Shown here: piece by piece, positions 54,841 through 63,909 of the stretch | Layout: each line of letters begins with the position of its first letter | How positions within the stretch are numbered: position 1 is the stretch's first letter | The notes under the pieces: model-generated | What the model was told of the DNA's origin: nothing | Databases searched by the model: none | Seen by the model: only the letters and a program-made list of their open reading frames with translations | From: Thioalkalivibrio sp. ALJ12 | GTDB taxonomy: Bacteria; Pseudomonadota; Gammaproteobacteria; Ectothiorhodospirales; Ectothiorhodospiraceae | Assembly: GCF_000378305.1 (NCBI RefSeq) | Contig: NZ_KB899538.1 | Coordinates: forward strand, 372,001 to 436,000 | Length of the DNA: 64,000 nucleotides | Direction: 5' to 3' | Translations under genes and position numbers: made by a program

Positions 54841-54918
54841 TAGAACCGATTCAACGCCGGCCGGGCTCGAATCGGCGCGGCGAACCCAAAGACCAAGAGC
54901 AAACCTAAGGAGACTCCC

Positions 54919-56328
54919 ATGTCCGCAGCCGACGTGCTGAAGCAGATCCAGGAAAAGGAAGTCCGCTTTGTCGACTTCCGCTTCACCGACTCCAAGGGCA
55001 AGGAACAGCATGTAACCGTTCCAGCCCATGACCTCGACGAAGAGTCGTTCGAGGAAGGCAAGATGTTCGACGGGTCGTCGATCTCCGGCTGGAAGGGCAT
55101 CAACGAGTCCGACATGATCCTGATGCCGGATGCGGAGTCCGCGGTCATCGATCCGTTCTTCGAGGACATGACCATGAACATCCGCTGCGACGTGGTCGAG
55201 CCGGCCACCATGCAGGGCTACGACCGCTGCCCGCGCTCCCTGGCGCGCCGTGCCGAGGCCTATCTGCAGAGCACCGGCATTGCCGACACCGCGCTGTTCG
55301 GGCCGGAAAATGAATTCTTCGTGTTCGACGATGTGAAATGGGGCTCGGACCTCTCCGGCTCCTACTGCCGCGTGGACTCCTCCGAGGCCTCCTGGAATTC
55401 CGAGCGCGTCTACGAAGACGGCAACATCGGGCACCGCCCGGGCGTGAAGGGTGGCTACTTCCCGGTGCCGCCGGTCGACAGCCTGCACGACATCCGCTCG
55501 ACCATGTGCGAAGTGATGACCGAGATGGGCCTCGTTACCGAGGTGCACCACCACGAGGTGGCCACCGCCGGCCAGTGCGAGATCGGTGTCGGCCCCGCAA
55601 CGCTGACGCAGAAGGCCGACGAGGTGCAGGTACTGAAGTACGTGGTGCAGAACGTGGCCCACATGCACGGCAAGACCGCGACCTTCATGCCCAAGCCGAT
55701 CGTCGGCGACAACGGTTCCGGCATGCACGTGCACCAGTCGCTGTCCAAGGACGGCAAGAACCTGTTCTCCGGTGACCTGTACGGCGGCCTGTCCGAGACC
55801 GCGCTGTACTACATCGGCGGCATCATCAAGCACGCCCGCTCGCTGAACGCCTTCACCAACCCGTCCACCAACAGCTACAAGCGTCTGGTGCCGGGCTTCG
55901 AGGCGCCGGTGATGCTGGCCTACTCCGCGCGCAACCGCTCCGCGTCGCTGCGCATCCCGTTCGTGATGAGCCCGAAGGCCCGCCGCATCGAGCTGCGTTT
56001 CCCGGACTCCACCGCCAACCCGTACCTGGCGTTTGCCGCGATGCTGATGGCCGGCCTGGACGGCATCCAGAACAAGATCCACCCGGGCGACGCGATGGAC
56101 AAGAACCTCTACGACCTGCCGCCGGAAGAGGAAAAGGGCATCCCGCAGGTCTGCCATTCGCTGGACCAGGCGCTGGAAGCCCTGAACCAGGACCGCGAAT
56201 ACCTGACCCAGGGTGGCGTGTTCACCGACGACATGATCGATGCCTACATCGACCTGAAGATGGAAGAAGTCACGCGCATGCGCATGACCACCCATCCGGT
56301 CGAATTCGACATGTACTACAGCCTGTAA
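54919..56328 (+). CDS. glnA: Glutamine synthetase type I
   Basis: A dodecameric enzyme of 469 residues making glutamine from glutamate and ammonia. Recognised blocks are [62 protein letters not shown] and [17 protein letters not shown]. The adenylylation tyrosine lies in [11 protein letters not shown], so activity should be controlled by GlnE. AAGGAG precedes the ATG. A sigma-54 promoter and an NtrC site upstream indicate nitrogen control. Confidence 0.98.
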   Translation: MSAADVLKQIQEKEVRFVDFRFTDSKGKEQHVTVPAHDLDEESFEEGKMFDGSSISGWKGINESDMILMPDAESAVIDPFFEDMTMNIRCDVVEPATMQGYDRCPRSLARRAEAYLQSTGIADTALFGPENEFFVFDDVKWGSDLSGSYCRVDSSEASWNSERVYEDGNIGHRPGVKGGYFPVPPVDSLHDIRSTMCEVMTEMGLVTEVHHHEVATAGQCEIGVGPATLTQKADEVQVLKYVVQNVAHMHGKTATFMPKPIVGDNGSGMHVHQSLSKDGKNLFSGDLYGGLSETALYYIGGIIKHARSLNAFTNPSTNSYKRLVPGFEAPVMLAYSARNRSASLRIPFVMSPKARRIELRFPDSTANPYLAFAAMLMAGLDGIQNKIHPGDAMDKNLYDLPPEEEKGIPQVCHSLDQALEALNQDREYLTQGGVFTDDMIDAYIDLKMEEVTRMRMTTHPVEFDMYYSL

Positions 56329-56365
56329 GGCATCCGCATCTGGCCCCTCGGGGCCAGATGCACCG

Positions 56366-56399
56366 GCCGCCGCGACCTTCGGGTCCGGCGGCTTTTTTT
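56366..56399 (+). terminator. Rho-independent terminator after glnA
   Basis: A GC-rich stem (GCCGCCGCGACC-ttcg-GGTCCGGCGGC) is followed by seven T residues. A smaller hairpin, CTGGCCCC-tcg-GGGGCCAG, stands just upstream at about 56339-56357. Confidence 0.88.
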
Positions 56400-56426
56400 G
56401 TGCTCGGAACCTGGCTCGACCGGGTG

Positions 56427-57323
56427 TCAGCGATAGGGGTTGGGCTGGCCCTCGGGGGCCGGGTGGAAACGCTTGTAGGCCCAGTTGTACTGCTCGGGGC
56501 AGCGCCGGACCAGGGCCTCCACATGGGCGTTGATCGCGGCAGCGGCGCGGGCGAAGTCGCGGTCGGCAACCTCCGGCCCGGCCTCGATCTCGTGATAGCG
56601 AAACCCGCGCCCCTTCGGCAGGCGCTCGGCGAACAAGAACACGACATGGTCCTCGCGCCCACGCAGCAGGCGCGGCAGCAGGGTCATGGTCAGCGCCGGG
56701 TGGCCGAAGAACGGCGCATGCGTACCCGAGGCGCCCTTCGGGCTCTGATCCGGCAGGATGCCGATGATCTCGCCGCGATCACGTGACTGCTGCAGCACGC
56801 GCAGCCCGGAGCGGTCGGCCGGGGCCAGGGTCGCGCCGGTGGAGGCGCGGGCGTCGCGCACCCAGCGGTCGATCTCGGGGGTCTTGAACGGGCTGTACAG
56901 GGTGGCCATCGGCCCGTGGCAGGCGGCCTGCAGCCCGGCGAACTCCCAGGAACCCAGATGCGGGGCACACAGGAACAGCGCCCGCCCGCCCTCGCGTTCG
57001 CGCAGGCGGGCGTAGCGGGGCGGCTCGACCGCCAGTCGCTCGAGGGTTTGCGGCGTAGCCTGCCAGAGCCAGGGGGACTCGGTCAGTGCCCGGCCCATCG
57101 CCATCAGCGATCCACGCCCGACCCGGCGGCGCCAGGCGGTGTCCTTGTCCGGGAAACAGAGTTCGAGGTTGCGGCGGGTGATGCGGGCGGAGCGCGTCGG
57201 CCAGTACCAGGCCAGCGCGCCGAGCAACCCGCCCAGCGCATGATTTACGCGCAGAGGGAGGCGGGCGAGCAGGCGCAGACCGCCGGCGATCAACCGGTCA
57301 CGCAGATGCCGGCGTTCGGCCAT
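56427..57323 (-). CDS. LpxL/HtrB-family lipid A acyltransferase
   Basis: A membrane-associated acyltransferase of 298 residues. An N-terminal hydrophobic segment (RVNHALGGLLGALAWYW) precedes the catalytic motif CAPHLGSWEFAGLQ (HX4D/E type), then TLYSPFKTPEIDRWVR and GILPDQSPKGASGTHAPFFG. The LpxL/LpxM/LpxP subtype cannot be assigned. The gene overlaps ttcA by 26 bases and converges with glnA. Confidence 0.88.
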   Translation of the reverse strand: MAERRHLRDRLIAGGLRLLARLPLRVNHALGGLLGALAWYWPTRSARITRRNLELCFPDKDTAWRRRVGRGSLMAMGRALTESPWLWQATPQTLERLAVEPPRYARLREREGGRALFLCAPHLGSWEFAGLQAACHGPMATLYSPFKTPEIDRWVRDARASTGATLAPADRSGLRVLQQSRDRGEIIGILPDQSPKGASGTHAPFFGHPALTMTLLPRLLRGREDHVVFLFAERLPKGRGFRYHEIEAGPEVADRDFARAAAAINAHVEALVRRCPEQYNWAYKRFHPAPEGQPNPYR

Positions 57324-58092
57324 GATCGCGGGATTCGGGTGGATCGGCCGGGGTCCGAGGCGGGATGCCGCCCTCGGTCATCAGCGGCTTCAGGGTTGTG
57401 CGCAGGTTGCGGAACAACCGCGGGTGCTGGGCCTCCTCCTGCGCGAGCAGCTGCTTCATGTGTTCGCGCTGGGTGGGCATCGCGAAGCAGGCCGGGCAGT
57501 TGTCCAGGATCACCGGCAGCCCGGCGGCCTCGGCGAAATCGCGGGTCTGGCGTTCGCGCACATAGACCAGCGGGCGGATCACCCGCAGGTCGCCTGCGTC
57601 GATCGCGTAGTGGGCCTTCATCGTACGCAGCTGGCCACCGTGGAAGGCACTCATCATGAAGCTCTCGGCCAGGTCATCCAGGTGCTGGCCCAGCGCCAGC
57701 ACGTTGTAGCCGTGTTCGCGCGCGGTGCGATACATCAGGCCGCGTTTCATTCGCGAGCAGAAGGAGCAGAACGAGTCGTTGTCCATGTGCTCGCCGGCCA
57801 GCTCCGCGATTGGCTCGGAGACGAAGTGATACGGGATGCCGTAACCACCGAGATAGTCCATCAGCCGCTGTGGCTCGAAGCCCTCGATCTCCGGATTGAT
57901 CGTGACCGCGCCGACCTCGAAGCGCACGGGCGCCCGCCGCGCCAGGCCATGCAGCAGCCACAGCAACGTCAGCGAATCCTTGCCACCGGACAGCCCGACC
58001 AGGATCCGGTCGCCCTCGCGGATCATGTCGAAGTCCGCGATGGCGCGGCCGGCCAGGCGGCGGATGGAGGTGGGGACGGCGGGCGTTTCCAT
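57298..58092 (-). CDS. ttcA: tRNA 2-thiocytidine(32) synthetase
   Basis: A PP-loop enzyme of 264 residues that thiolates C32 of certain tRNAs. The PP-loop is ILVGLSGGKDSLTLL. The [Fe-S]-binding cysteine pair is in SFCSFCSRMKRG, and a further pair-like region occurs in ILDNCPACFAMP. ALGQHLDDLAESFMMSAFHGG is a family block. The start METPAVPTS at 58092 is preferred; the upstream extension is not conserved. It overlaps the acyltransferase gene. Confidence 0.95.
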   Translation of the reverse strand: METPAVPTSIRRLAGRAIADFDMIREGDRILVGLSGGKDSLTLLWLLHGLARRAPVRFEVGAVTINPEIEGFEPQRLMDYLGGYGIPYHFVSEPIAELAGEHMDNDSFCSFCSRMKRGLMYRTAREHGYNVLALGQHLDDLAESFMMSAFHGGQLRTMKAHYAIDAGDLRVIRPLVYVRERQTRDFAEAAGLPVILDNCPACFAMPTQREHMKQLLAQEEAQHPRLFRNLRTTLKPLMTEGGIPPRTPADPPESRDHGRTPASA

Positions 58093-58302
58093 GGCCCGCA
58101 ACATAGGGCGGCGAGGCCCGCTTCGCAAGCGCCGCCATACCCGCAGCGGTTGCCGGATGGCGCCCATTGTCGGTGCAGCCATGCGCCGTTATGCACCCGG
58201 TGGAGGCAAGAAGCCCCGGCGCCCAGCGCCGGACGCGGGCCACACGCATGGCACCGCGCTTGCATACGGGTTGGACAGGCGCTTCAACGGTGGGGGACCG
58301 GT

Positions 58303-58593
58303 ATGCACGATCGCAAGAGCTTGAGCCTGGCCGCCGAGCTGCGCCGGAACCTGCGCGCAGAGTTCCCGGCGGTGGCGCGGCTGTCGGTCACCAACCCCGA
58401 CTTCATGGAGGCCATCCTGGACTACGCCTCACGCTCGCAGTCGAGCGCCGCCCAGGCCGCCGCGCTCTCGCTGCGCAGCGAATTGCAGCGTTCGGGGCAC
58501 CTGGCACCGCCGGAAGCTGGGCCGGACTCGTCGGAACGCCACGTGGAGCCGCAACGGCGCCGGGTCTATCGGGGGCAGATCATCGACGAATAG
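58303..58593 (+). CDS. Small hypothetical protein
   Basis: A polar protein of 96 residues, no family recognised. Residues 8-60 look helical (LAAELRRNLRAEFPAVARLS and SQSSAAQAAALSLRSELQR); the tail is Arg-rich (EPQRRRVYRG). A GGGGGA ribosome site eight bases before the ATG at 58303 supports translation. It lies between divergent ttcA and a solo MITE end. Confidence 0.6.
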   Translation: MHDRKSLSLAAELRRNLRAEFPAVARLSVTNPDFMEAILDYASRSQSSAAQAAALSLRSELQRSGHLAPPEAGPDSSERHVEPQRRRVYRGQIIDE

Positions 58594-58648
58594 ACGGACT
58601 GCGGACTTTCCCTGCGCGAACGTTTTGGCGACACTCGGGGCCCGCAAT

Positions 58649-58667
58649 CTAGGAAACACTGATCAAT
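58649..58667 (+). repeat. Solo terminal repeat of the MITE family at the pip start codon
   Basis: CTAGGAAACACTGATCAAT matches the outer end of the MITEs, with one G missing from the GGG. The pip ATG begins at its last two bases, so the start codon is part of the repeat. No second end is found nearby. Confidence 0.7.
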
Positions 58668-59652
58668 GGACACCCTTTACCCGGAGATCGAACCGCACAG
58701 CACAGGAAGGCTCGCGGTCGGTGACGGCCACGAGCTCTACTTTGAAGAATGCGGCACACCCGACGGGATTCCGGTCGTGTTTCTGCATGGCGGGCCGGGC
58801 TCGGGCTGCGAGCCGTGGCATCGGCGCTTCTACGACCCGCAGCGCTACCGCATCGTGCTGTTCGACCAGCGCGGCTGCGGGCGCTCGACGCCTCACGCGA
58901 GTCTGGAGGCCAACACCACCTGGCATGCAGTGGCCGATATCGAGCGCCTGCGCGAGCACCTGGGCATCGAGCGCTGGGCGGTGTTCGGTGGTTCCTGGGG
59001 CTCGACGCTGGGGCTGGCCTACGCACAGACCCATCCCGATCGCGTGCTGGGACTGATCCTGCGCGGGGTATTCCTGTGCCGGCCGCGGGACATCCAGTGG
59101 TTCTACCAGTCGGGGGCCGACCGCCTGTTTCCCGAGGCCTGGGCGCACTACCTACGGCCGATTCCAGCGGAGGAGCGCGACGACCTGGTCGGGGCCTACT
59201 ACCGTCGGCTGACCGACCCGGATCCGGAGATCCGGCACACCGCGGCTCGCGCCTGGTCAGGCTGGGAAGGACACACCTCCTGCCTGATCCCGAACGATGA
59301 CGTGATCGCGCATTTCGACGATCCGGAGGTGGCCGTAAGCCTGGCGCGGCTGGAGTGCCACTACTTCATGCACGACACCTTCCTGGAACCGGACCAGCTG
59401 CTGCGGGACGCACCACGCCTGCGCGACATACCGGGCTGGATCGTGCACGGACGCTACGACGTGGTGTGTCCGGTGGAGCAAGCGGTGGAACTGCATCGGG
59501 TCTGGCCGCAGGCGCGCATGGCGATCATCGCGGACGCCGGGCACTCGGCGGCCGAGCCAGGCATCGTGCGCAAGCTGATCGCGGCGACCGACACCCTGGC
59601 CGATGATCTCGAGGGGCAGGTCTCGGGCGGGACCGGGGCTGCCTCGACGTGA
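58666..59652 (+). CDS. pip: Proline iminopeptidase
   Basis: An alpha/beta-hydrolase of 328 residues that releases N-terminal proline. The oxyanion region is [14 protein letters not shown], the nucleophile Ser is in [15 protein letters not shown], the acid in GRYDVVCP and the His in [10 protein letters not shown]. Family block [13 protein letters not shown] is present. No clear ribosome site precedes the ATG, because a solo MITE end occupies that position. It overlaps dtd by four bases. Confidence 0.94.
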   Translation: MDTLYPEIEPHSTGRLAVGDGHELYFEECGTPDGIPVVFLHGGPGSGCEPWHRRFYDPQRYRIVLFDQRGCGRSTPHASLEANTTWHAVADIERLREHLGIERWAVFGGSWGSTLGLAYAQTHPDRVLGLILRGVFLCRPRDIQWFYQSGADRLFPEAWAHYLRPIPAEERDDLVGAYYRRLTDPDPEIRHTAARAWSGWEGHTSCLIPNDDVIAHFDDPEVAVSLARLECHYFMHDTFLEPDQLLRDAPRLRDIPGWIVHGRYDVVCPVEQAVELHRVWPQARMAIIADAGHSAAEPGIVRKLIAATDTLADDLEGQVSGGTGAAST

Positions 59653-60092
59653 TCGCGCTGATCCAGCGGGTGACCGAGGCCGCGGTGAACATCGGCGGCG
59701 AGCGCGCCGGTGCGATCGGGCCAGGGCTGCTGGCGCTGGTCGCGGTGCAGCCCGATGACAGCGAAGCGGCGGCCAGGCGGCTGCTGGAGCGGCTGCTCGG
59801 CTACCGCGTATTCGCGGATGCCGAAGGCCGCATGAACCTGAGCCTTCAGGATACCGGCGGGGGGCTCTTGCTAGTGCCGCAGTTCACGCTGGCCGCGGAT
59901 ACGCGCAAGGGGATGCGCCCAAGCTTTACCAGCGCCGCGAGCCCGGAGCACGGCCAGGCGCTGTTCGACTATCTGGCGAAGCAGGCGCAGGCATCGCATC
60001 CGCAAGTCGCTAGCGGGTGCTTTGGCGCAGACATGCAAGTCAGCCTGGTGAACGACGGCCCAGTGACCTTCTGGCTGGAGACGCGCGGCTGA
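59649..60092 (+). CDS. dtd: D-aminoacyl-tRNA deacylase
   Basis: A homodimeric editing enzyme of 147 residues that removes D-amino acids (and glycine) from tRNA. Motif [18 protein letters not shown] includes the conserved QFTL; the GP-motif is [10 protein letters not shown]. The start is a GTG at 59649 overlapping the pip stop (GTGA). Confidence 0.95.
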   Translation: MIALIQRVTEAAVNIGGERAGAIGPGLLALVAVQPDDSEAAARRLLERLLGYRVFADAEGRMNLSLQDTGGGLLLVPQFTLAADTRKGMRPSFTSAASPEHGQALFDYLAKQAQASHPQVASGCFGADMQVSLVNDGPVTFWLETRG

Positions 60093-60115
60093 GGAGGCCT
60101 GACCGAGGGCCCAAA

Positions 60116-60142
60116 CAAAAGACCCGGCGCAAAGGCCGGGTC
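60116..60142 (-). terminator. Rho-independent terminator of the small gene at 60170
   Basis: On the minus strand GACCCGGC-ctttgc-GCCGGGTC is followed by TTTTG. It ends the transcript of the gene at 60170-60466 and is also positioned to limit plus-strand read-through from dtd. Confidence 0.85.
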
Positions 60143-60169
60143 CTCGACATCACCAGTCTGGAGACCGGA

Positions 60170-60466
60170 TCAGGCGGCGCGACGCAGGAACGGACGCTGG
60201 CCGGACTGCACGGCACGACGGATGAAGTCGGCGCGGCCGGCATCGCGACCATTCAGGTTGTCGGCGCACTGGGACGGCTCGTAGGCAGCCGCGGACAGCA
60301 TCACCTCGAGCTCGCAGAGGTCGACCTTGGGCTCGGTCAGCTCTTCGGGGGTCACGTTCAGCTTGCGGCCGACGTTCCAGAACATGCGCGGGTTCCAGAG
60401 CTTGGTCTGGATACGCGGGGACTGAAACAGGGTGACGCAGCGGTTGTTGAGCTCTTGCTGATCCAT
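60170..60466 (-). CDS. Small conserved-looking protein of unknown function
   Basis: A soluble protein of 98 residues, not recognised. It contains LNNRCVTLFQSPRI, KLWNPRMFWNVGRKLNVTPE and VDLCELEVMLSAAAYEP, and a basic tail ending FLRRAA. Two cysteines and several Trp residues are present. It stands alone, with its own terminator and an upstream AGGAGTAT ribosome site, so it should be well expressed. Confidence 0.75.
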   Translation of the reverse strand: MDQQELNNRCVTLFQSPRIQTKLWNPRMFWNVGRKLNVTPEELTEPKVDLCELEVMLSAAAYEPSQCADNLNGRDAGRADFIRRAVQSGQRPFLRRAA

Positions 60467-60575
60467 GGGATACTCCTGATCGTACGGTTATTCGAGCGCG
60501 GCCGAATCTAGCCGACCCGCCCGGCGAATACAAGCGTTTCCTGATAGAAACTCCGGGAGTACCGCGTGCAAGGGG

Positions 60576-62426
60576 CTATTCCACGGTCACCGATTTCGCC
60601 AGATTGCGCGGCTGATCAACGTCCGTGCCCTTGAGCACCGCCGTATGGTAGGCCAGCAACTGCAACGGCACGGTCAGCAGGATCGGCGCCAGCCAGGGGC
60701 TCAGCGGCTCGCTCTGCGGCAGGCCGATCCAGATGTCCTCCGGGGCCAGGGTACGCGCCGCACTGGACTCGCCAATCACGATCAGCTGCCCGCCCCGGGC
60801 GCGCACCTCCTGGAGGTTGCTGGAGAGTTTTTCCAGCTGCGCGTCGTCGGGGGCCACGGCGACTACCGGCATCTCGGTGTCCACGAGCGCGAGCGGTCCG
60901 TGCTTCAGCTCGCCCGAGGGATACGCCTCGGCATGGATGTAGGAGATCTCCTTCAGCTTGAGCGCGCCCTCCAGGGCGATCGGGAAGTGCGCCCCGCGCC
61001 CGAGGAACAGGGCGTGGTGCCGCTCCATCAGATCCTCGGCGACGCGCGCAATCGGGTTGTCCAGGGCCAGGATGCGCGCCACCTGATCGGGGAGGCTGCG
61101 CAGGGCCGTCACCGCAGCGACGCGTTCCTCGGCGGTCATACGGGCGGCCGTAGCGGTCTGGCCCAGCAGGAGTACGAGGGTGGCGAGGGCGGCCAGCTGG
61201 GTCGTGAACGCCTTGGTCGAGGCGACGCCGATCTCGGGTCCGGCATGGGTCATCAGGACCAGATCGGCAGCCCGCGCCATGGTGCTCTCGGGGACATTGC
61301 AAATGGCCAGACGGGCCAGGAACGGCTCGTCCTGGGACTGGCGCAGCACCGCGAGGGTATCGGCGGTCTCCCCCGACTGGGAGATCACCACCAGCAGCGT
61401 GGCCGGGGCCAGCACGTGACGGCGATACCGGTATTCGCTTGCCACATCGACGCGGGCGGGCAGGCCCAGGTGCTCCTCGATCCAGTGGGCGGCCACCATT
61501 CCGGCGTGATAGCTGGTGCCGCAGGCCACGATTTGCACGGCGCTGACCTCGGCCAGGCGCTCGCTGGTACCGGGCCCGAGGATGTTTTCCAGGACGGCGT
61601 CCTCGCCCAGACGGCCGGACAGGGTCTCCGCCAGTGCGTGCGGTTGCTCGTAGATCTCCTTGAGCATGAAGTGGCGATACTCGCCACGATCGGCAACGCT
61701 TGCCTGGCAGCGGGTCTCGCGGACACTGCGCTCGACCGCCTGGCCGTGCAGGTCCTGGACCTCCACGCCCTTGCGCGTCAGGCGGGCGATATCTCCGTCC
61801 TCGAGGTCGACGAATCGCTGGGTCACCGGCAGCAGGGCCTGGACGTCCGAGGCGGCAAAGAACTCGCCGATTCCGAGCCCGAGGATCAGGGGGCTTCCGA
61901 AACGCGCGACGATCAGCTCGTCGGGATAGTCGGCAAAGACCGCCGCGATGGCATAGGCCCCTTCAAGGTCGGCACAGGCGCGGCGCATGGACTCGAGGGG
62001 CGAGGCCCCGTCGACCAGGGCCTGCTCGATCCGGTGGGCAATGACCTCGCTGTCGGTTGCCGACACGCAGTGCCAGCCGGCAGCGGCCAGCTCGTCTCGC
62101 AGCCGGGCATGGTTTTCGATAATGCCGTTATGGACGATGGCGACCCGGCCGTCACGGGAACGGTGGGGGTGGGCATTCACCTCGGTGGGCGGCCCGTGGG
62201 TGGCCCAGCGCGTATGGGCGATTCCCACCGGCCCTTGCAGGCCGGCCGCGTCGATCTGTTCCTCCAGGGTGGCCACCTTGCCGACCGCACGGACGTCGCG
62301 TAACGCGCGGTCCTCGATGACGGCTATACCGGCGGAGTCGTACCCGCGGTATTCCAGTCGATGCAGACCCTCGACGAAGATCGGGACCAGGTTGCGCTCA
62401 CCAATACCTGCCAGCAGACCGCACAT
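60576..62426 (-). CDS. glmS: Glutamine-fructose-6-phosphate aminotransferase
   Basis: An enzyme of 616 residues making glucosamine 6-phosphate for cell-wall and LPS synthesis. The N-terminal glutaminase has the catalytic Cys at position 2 (MCGLLAGIG), then LEYRGYDSAGIAV and IAHTRWATHG. Two SIS domains (VACGTSYHAGMVA and FLGRGAHFPIALEG) and the C-terminal AKSVTVE follow. It follows glmU on the same strand. Confidence 0.97.
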   Translation of the reverse strand: MCGLLAGIGERNLVPIFVEGLHRLEYRGYDSAGIAVIEDRALRDVRAVGKVATLEEQIDAAGLQGPVGIAHTRWATHGPPTEVNAHPHRSRDGRVAIVHNGIIENHARLRDELAAAGWHCVSATDSEVIAHRIEQALVDGASPLESMRRACADLEGAYAIAAVFADYPDELIVARFGSPLILGLGIGEFFAASDVQALLPVTQRFVDLEDGDIARLTRKGVEVQDLHGQAVERSVRETRCQASVADRGEYRHFMLKEIYEQPHALAETLSGRLGEDAVLENILGPGTSERLAEVSAVQIVACGTSYHAGMVAAHWIEEHLGLPARVDVASEYRYRRHVLAPATLLVVISQSGETADTLAVLRQSQDEPFLARLAICNVPESTMARAADLVLMTHAGPEIGVASTKAFTTQLAALATLVLLLGQTATAARMTAEERVAAVTALRSLPDQVARILALDNPIARVAEDLMERHHALFLGRGAHFPIALEGALKLKEISYIHAEAYPSGELKHGPLALVDTEMPVVAVAPDDAQLEKLSSNLQEVRARGGQLIVIGESSAARTLAPEDIWIGLPQSEPLSPWLAPILLTVPLQLLAYHTAVLKGTDVDQPRNLAKSVTVE

Positions 62427-62459
62427 GCAAACTCCTTATGTCGAGTCGGACTTTTGTGT

Positions 62460-63839
62460 CTAGTCGGACTTCTTCTTGGGGCGCGGCCAGTCCTGGATAA
62501 CGCGCGGGCGTGCACGGGTCAGCGCCAGCGCACGCGGGTCGACATCGTCGGACAAGGTCGAGCCCGCCCCCACCGTCGCGTCATCGCCGATGCGGATGGG
62601 CGCCACCAGGGCCGTGTTGGAGCCGATGAACGCTCGCTCGCCGATCTCGGTGCGATGCTTGTTGGCACCATCATAGTTGCAGGTAATCGTCCCTGCGCCC
62701 AGATTGGCGCCGGCCCCGACGCTGGCATCCCCGACGTAGGTCAGGTGGTTCGCCTTCGCGCCCGGACCCAGCGTGGAGTTCTTGATCTCGACAAAGTTGC
62801 CGACGCGGGCACCGGGGCCGAGCTCGGTCCCCGGGCGCAGACGGGCGAACGGCCCAACATTGGCCCCCTCGCCGATCCTTACACCTTCCAGGACACTGTG
62901 TGCCGCGACCTGCGTGCCGGATCCAATCTCGCAATCGCGCAACACGCAGCCGGGGCCAATATAGACATCGTCCGCCAGCGTCACCGTGCCCTCGATCACG
63001 ACGTTCACGTCGATCGAACAGTCGTGTCCGAATTTCAGGACGCCGCGCACATCCAGGCGGTCGGGGTCCGCCACTGCGAGACCATCCCGCATCATCCGGG
63101 AGCACTGCTCCGCCTGGTGCAGGCGCTCCTGGACGGCCAGCTGCTCGCGGTCGTTCACACCCAGCACGGCGACGGGATCGGAACTGCGCACGACATCGAT
63201 CACCCGTCCTTGACCTCGTGCCACGGCCACAATGTCGGTCAGATACCACTCGCGCGGCCCTGCCGGATCGGGCTCGCAGGAAGCTAGCCAACCACGCAAG
63301 TCCCCGGCCGGTGCGGCGAGCACGCCGGTATTGATCAGGTCGACCGCACGTTCCCCGCTGGTGGCCTCCTTGTGCTCGACGATCCGCTCCAGCTGGCCCG
63401 CGGCATCGAGGATCAGGCGACCGTATCCGGTGGGGTCGGGAACCTGAGCGGCCAGGACGGTTACGCCAGTGCCGCGAGCACAGGCCTCCAGGTCCGCGAC
63501 CGGGATCCGCGGGACGTCCCCATAGGTCACCAGGACACGCGCATGGTCTGGGATGTGCTGCAGGGCCTGATAAACCGCATGCCCGGTCCCCCGCGGCTCG
63601 CCCTGGTCGATCCAGTCAAGTGCGGGGACGTGCTCGGCAAATGCGGCTCGCACACGTTCCTGTTCGTGGCTCACCACGACGTGGAGCGCGTCGGCTTCCA
63701 GCGGCGCCACGCGTTGGAGGACATGGTCCAGCAGGGGGCGTCCGGCTAGAGATTGCAGGACCTTGGGGAGGCGCGACCGCATGCGCGTCCCCTTGCCGGC
63801 CGCGAGGACCGCGATATGAAGGGGTGTCGTCTCAGGCAT
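62460..63839 (-). CDS. glmU: Bifunctional UDP-GlcNAc pyrophosphorylase / GlcN-1-P acetyltransferase
   Basis: A protein of 459 residues making UDP-N-acetylglucosamine. The N-terminal pyrophosphorylase has AVLAAGKGTRMRSRLPKVL and VTYGDVPRI; the C-terminal left-handed beta-helix has repeats such as ADDVYIGPGCVLRDC, VRIGEGANVGPFARLRP and VGAGANLGAGTITCNYDG. The start MPETTPLH at 63839 is chosen over the in-frame ATG at 63851. It precedes glmS by 33 bases, supplying consecutive steps of one pathway. Confidence 0.97.
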   Translation of the reverse strand: MPETTPLHIAVLAAGKGTRMRSRLPKVLQSLAGRPLLDHVLQRVAPLEADALHVVVSHEQERVRAAFAEHVPALDWIDQGEPRGTGHAVYQALQHIPDHARVLVTYGDVPRIPVADLEACARGTGVTVLAAQVPDPTGYGRLILDAAGQLERIVEHKEATSGERAVDLINTGVLAAPAGDLRGWLASCEPDPAGPREWYLTDIVAVARGQGRVIDVVRSSDPVAVLGVNDREQLAVQERLHQAEQCSRMMRDGLAVADPDRLDVRGVLKFGHDCSIDVNVVIEGTVTLADDVYIGPGCVLRDCEIGSGTQVAAHSVLEGVRIGEGANVGPFARLRPGTELGPGARVGNFVEIKNSTLGPGAKANHLTYVGDASVGAGANLGAGTITCNYDGANKHRTEIGERAFIGSNTALVAPIRIGDDATVGAGSTLSDDVDPRALALTRARPRVIQDWPRPKKKSD

Positions 63840-63852
63840 GGGTGCAATCATA

Positions 63853-63879
63853 AAGGGCCAACCGAATCGGTTGGCCCTT
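63853..63879 (-). terminator. Rho-independent terminator after atpC
   Basis: A perfect-arm hairpin AAGGGCCAACC ... GGTTGGCCCTT with a short loop, followed on the minus strand by TTTATGATT. It separates the atp operon from glmU. Confidence 0.85.
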
Positions 63880-63909
63880 GGGGTCGGTCATTCGTCGCAG
63901 TTTGCCGGA

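Noticed and set aside
54727-56295. 522-residue open frame antisense to glnA
   Set aside because: Same shadow effect; the sense strand is unmistakably glutamine synthetase.
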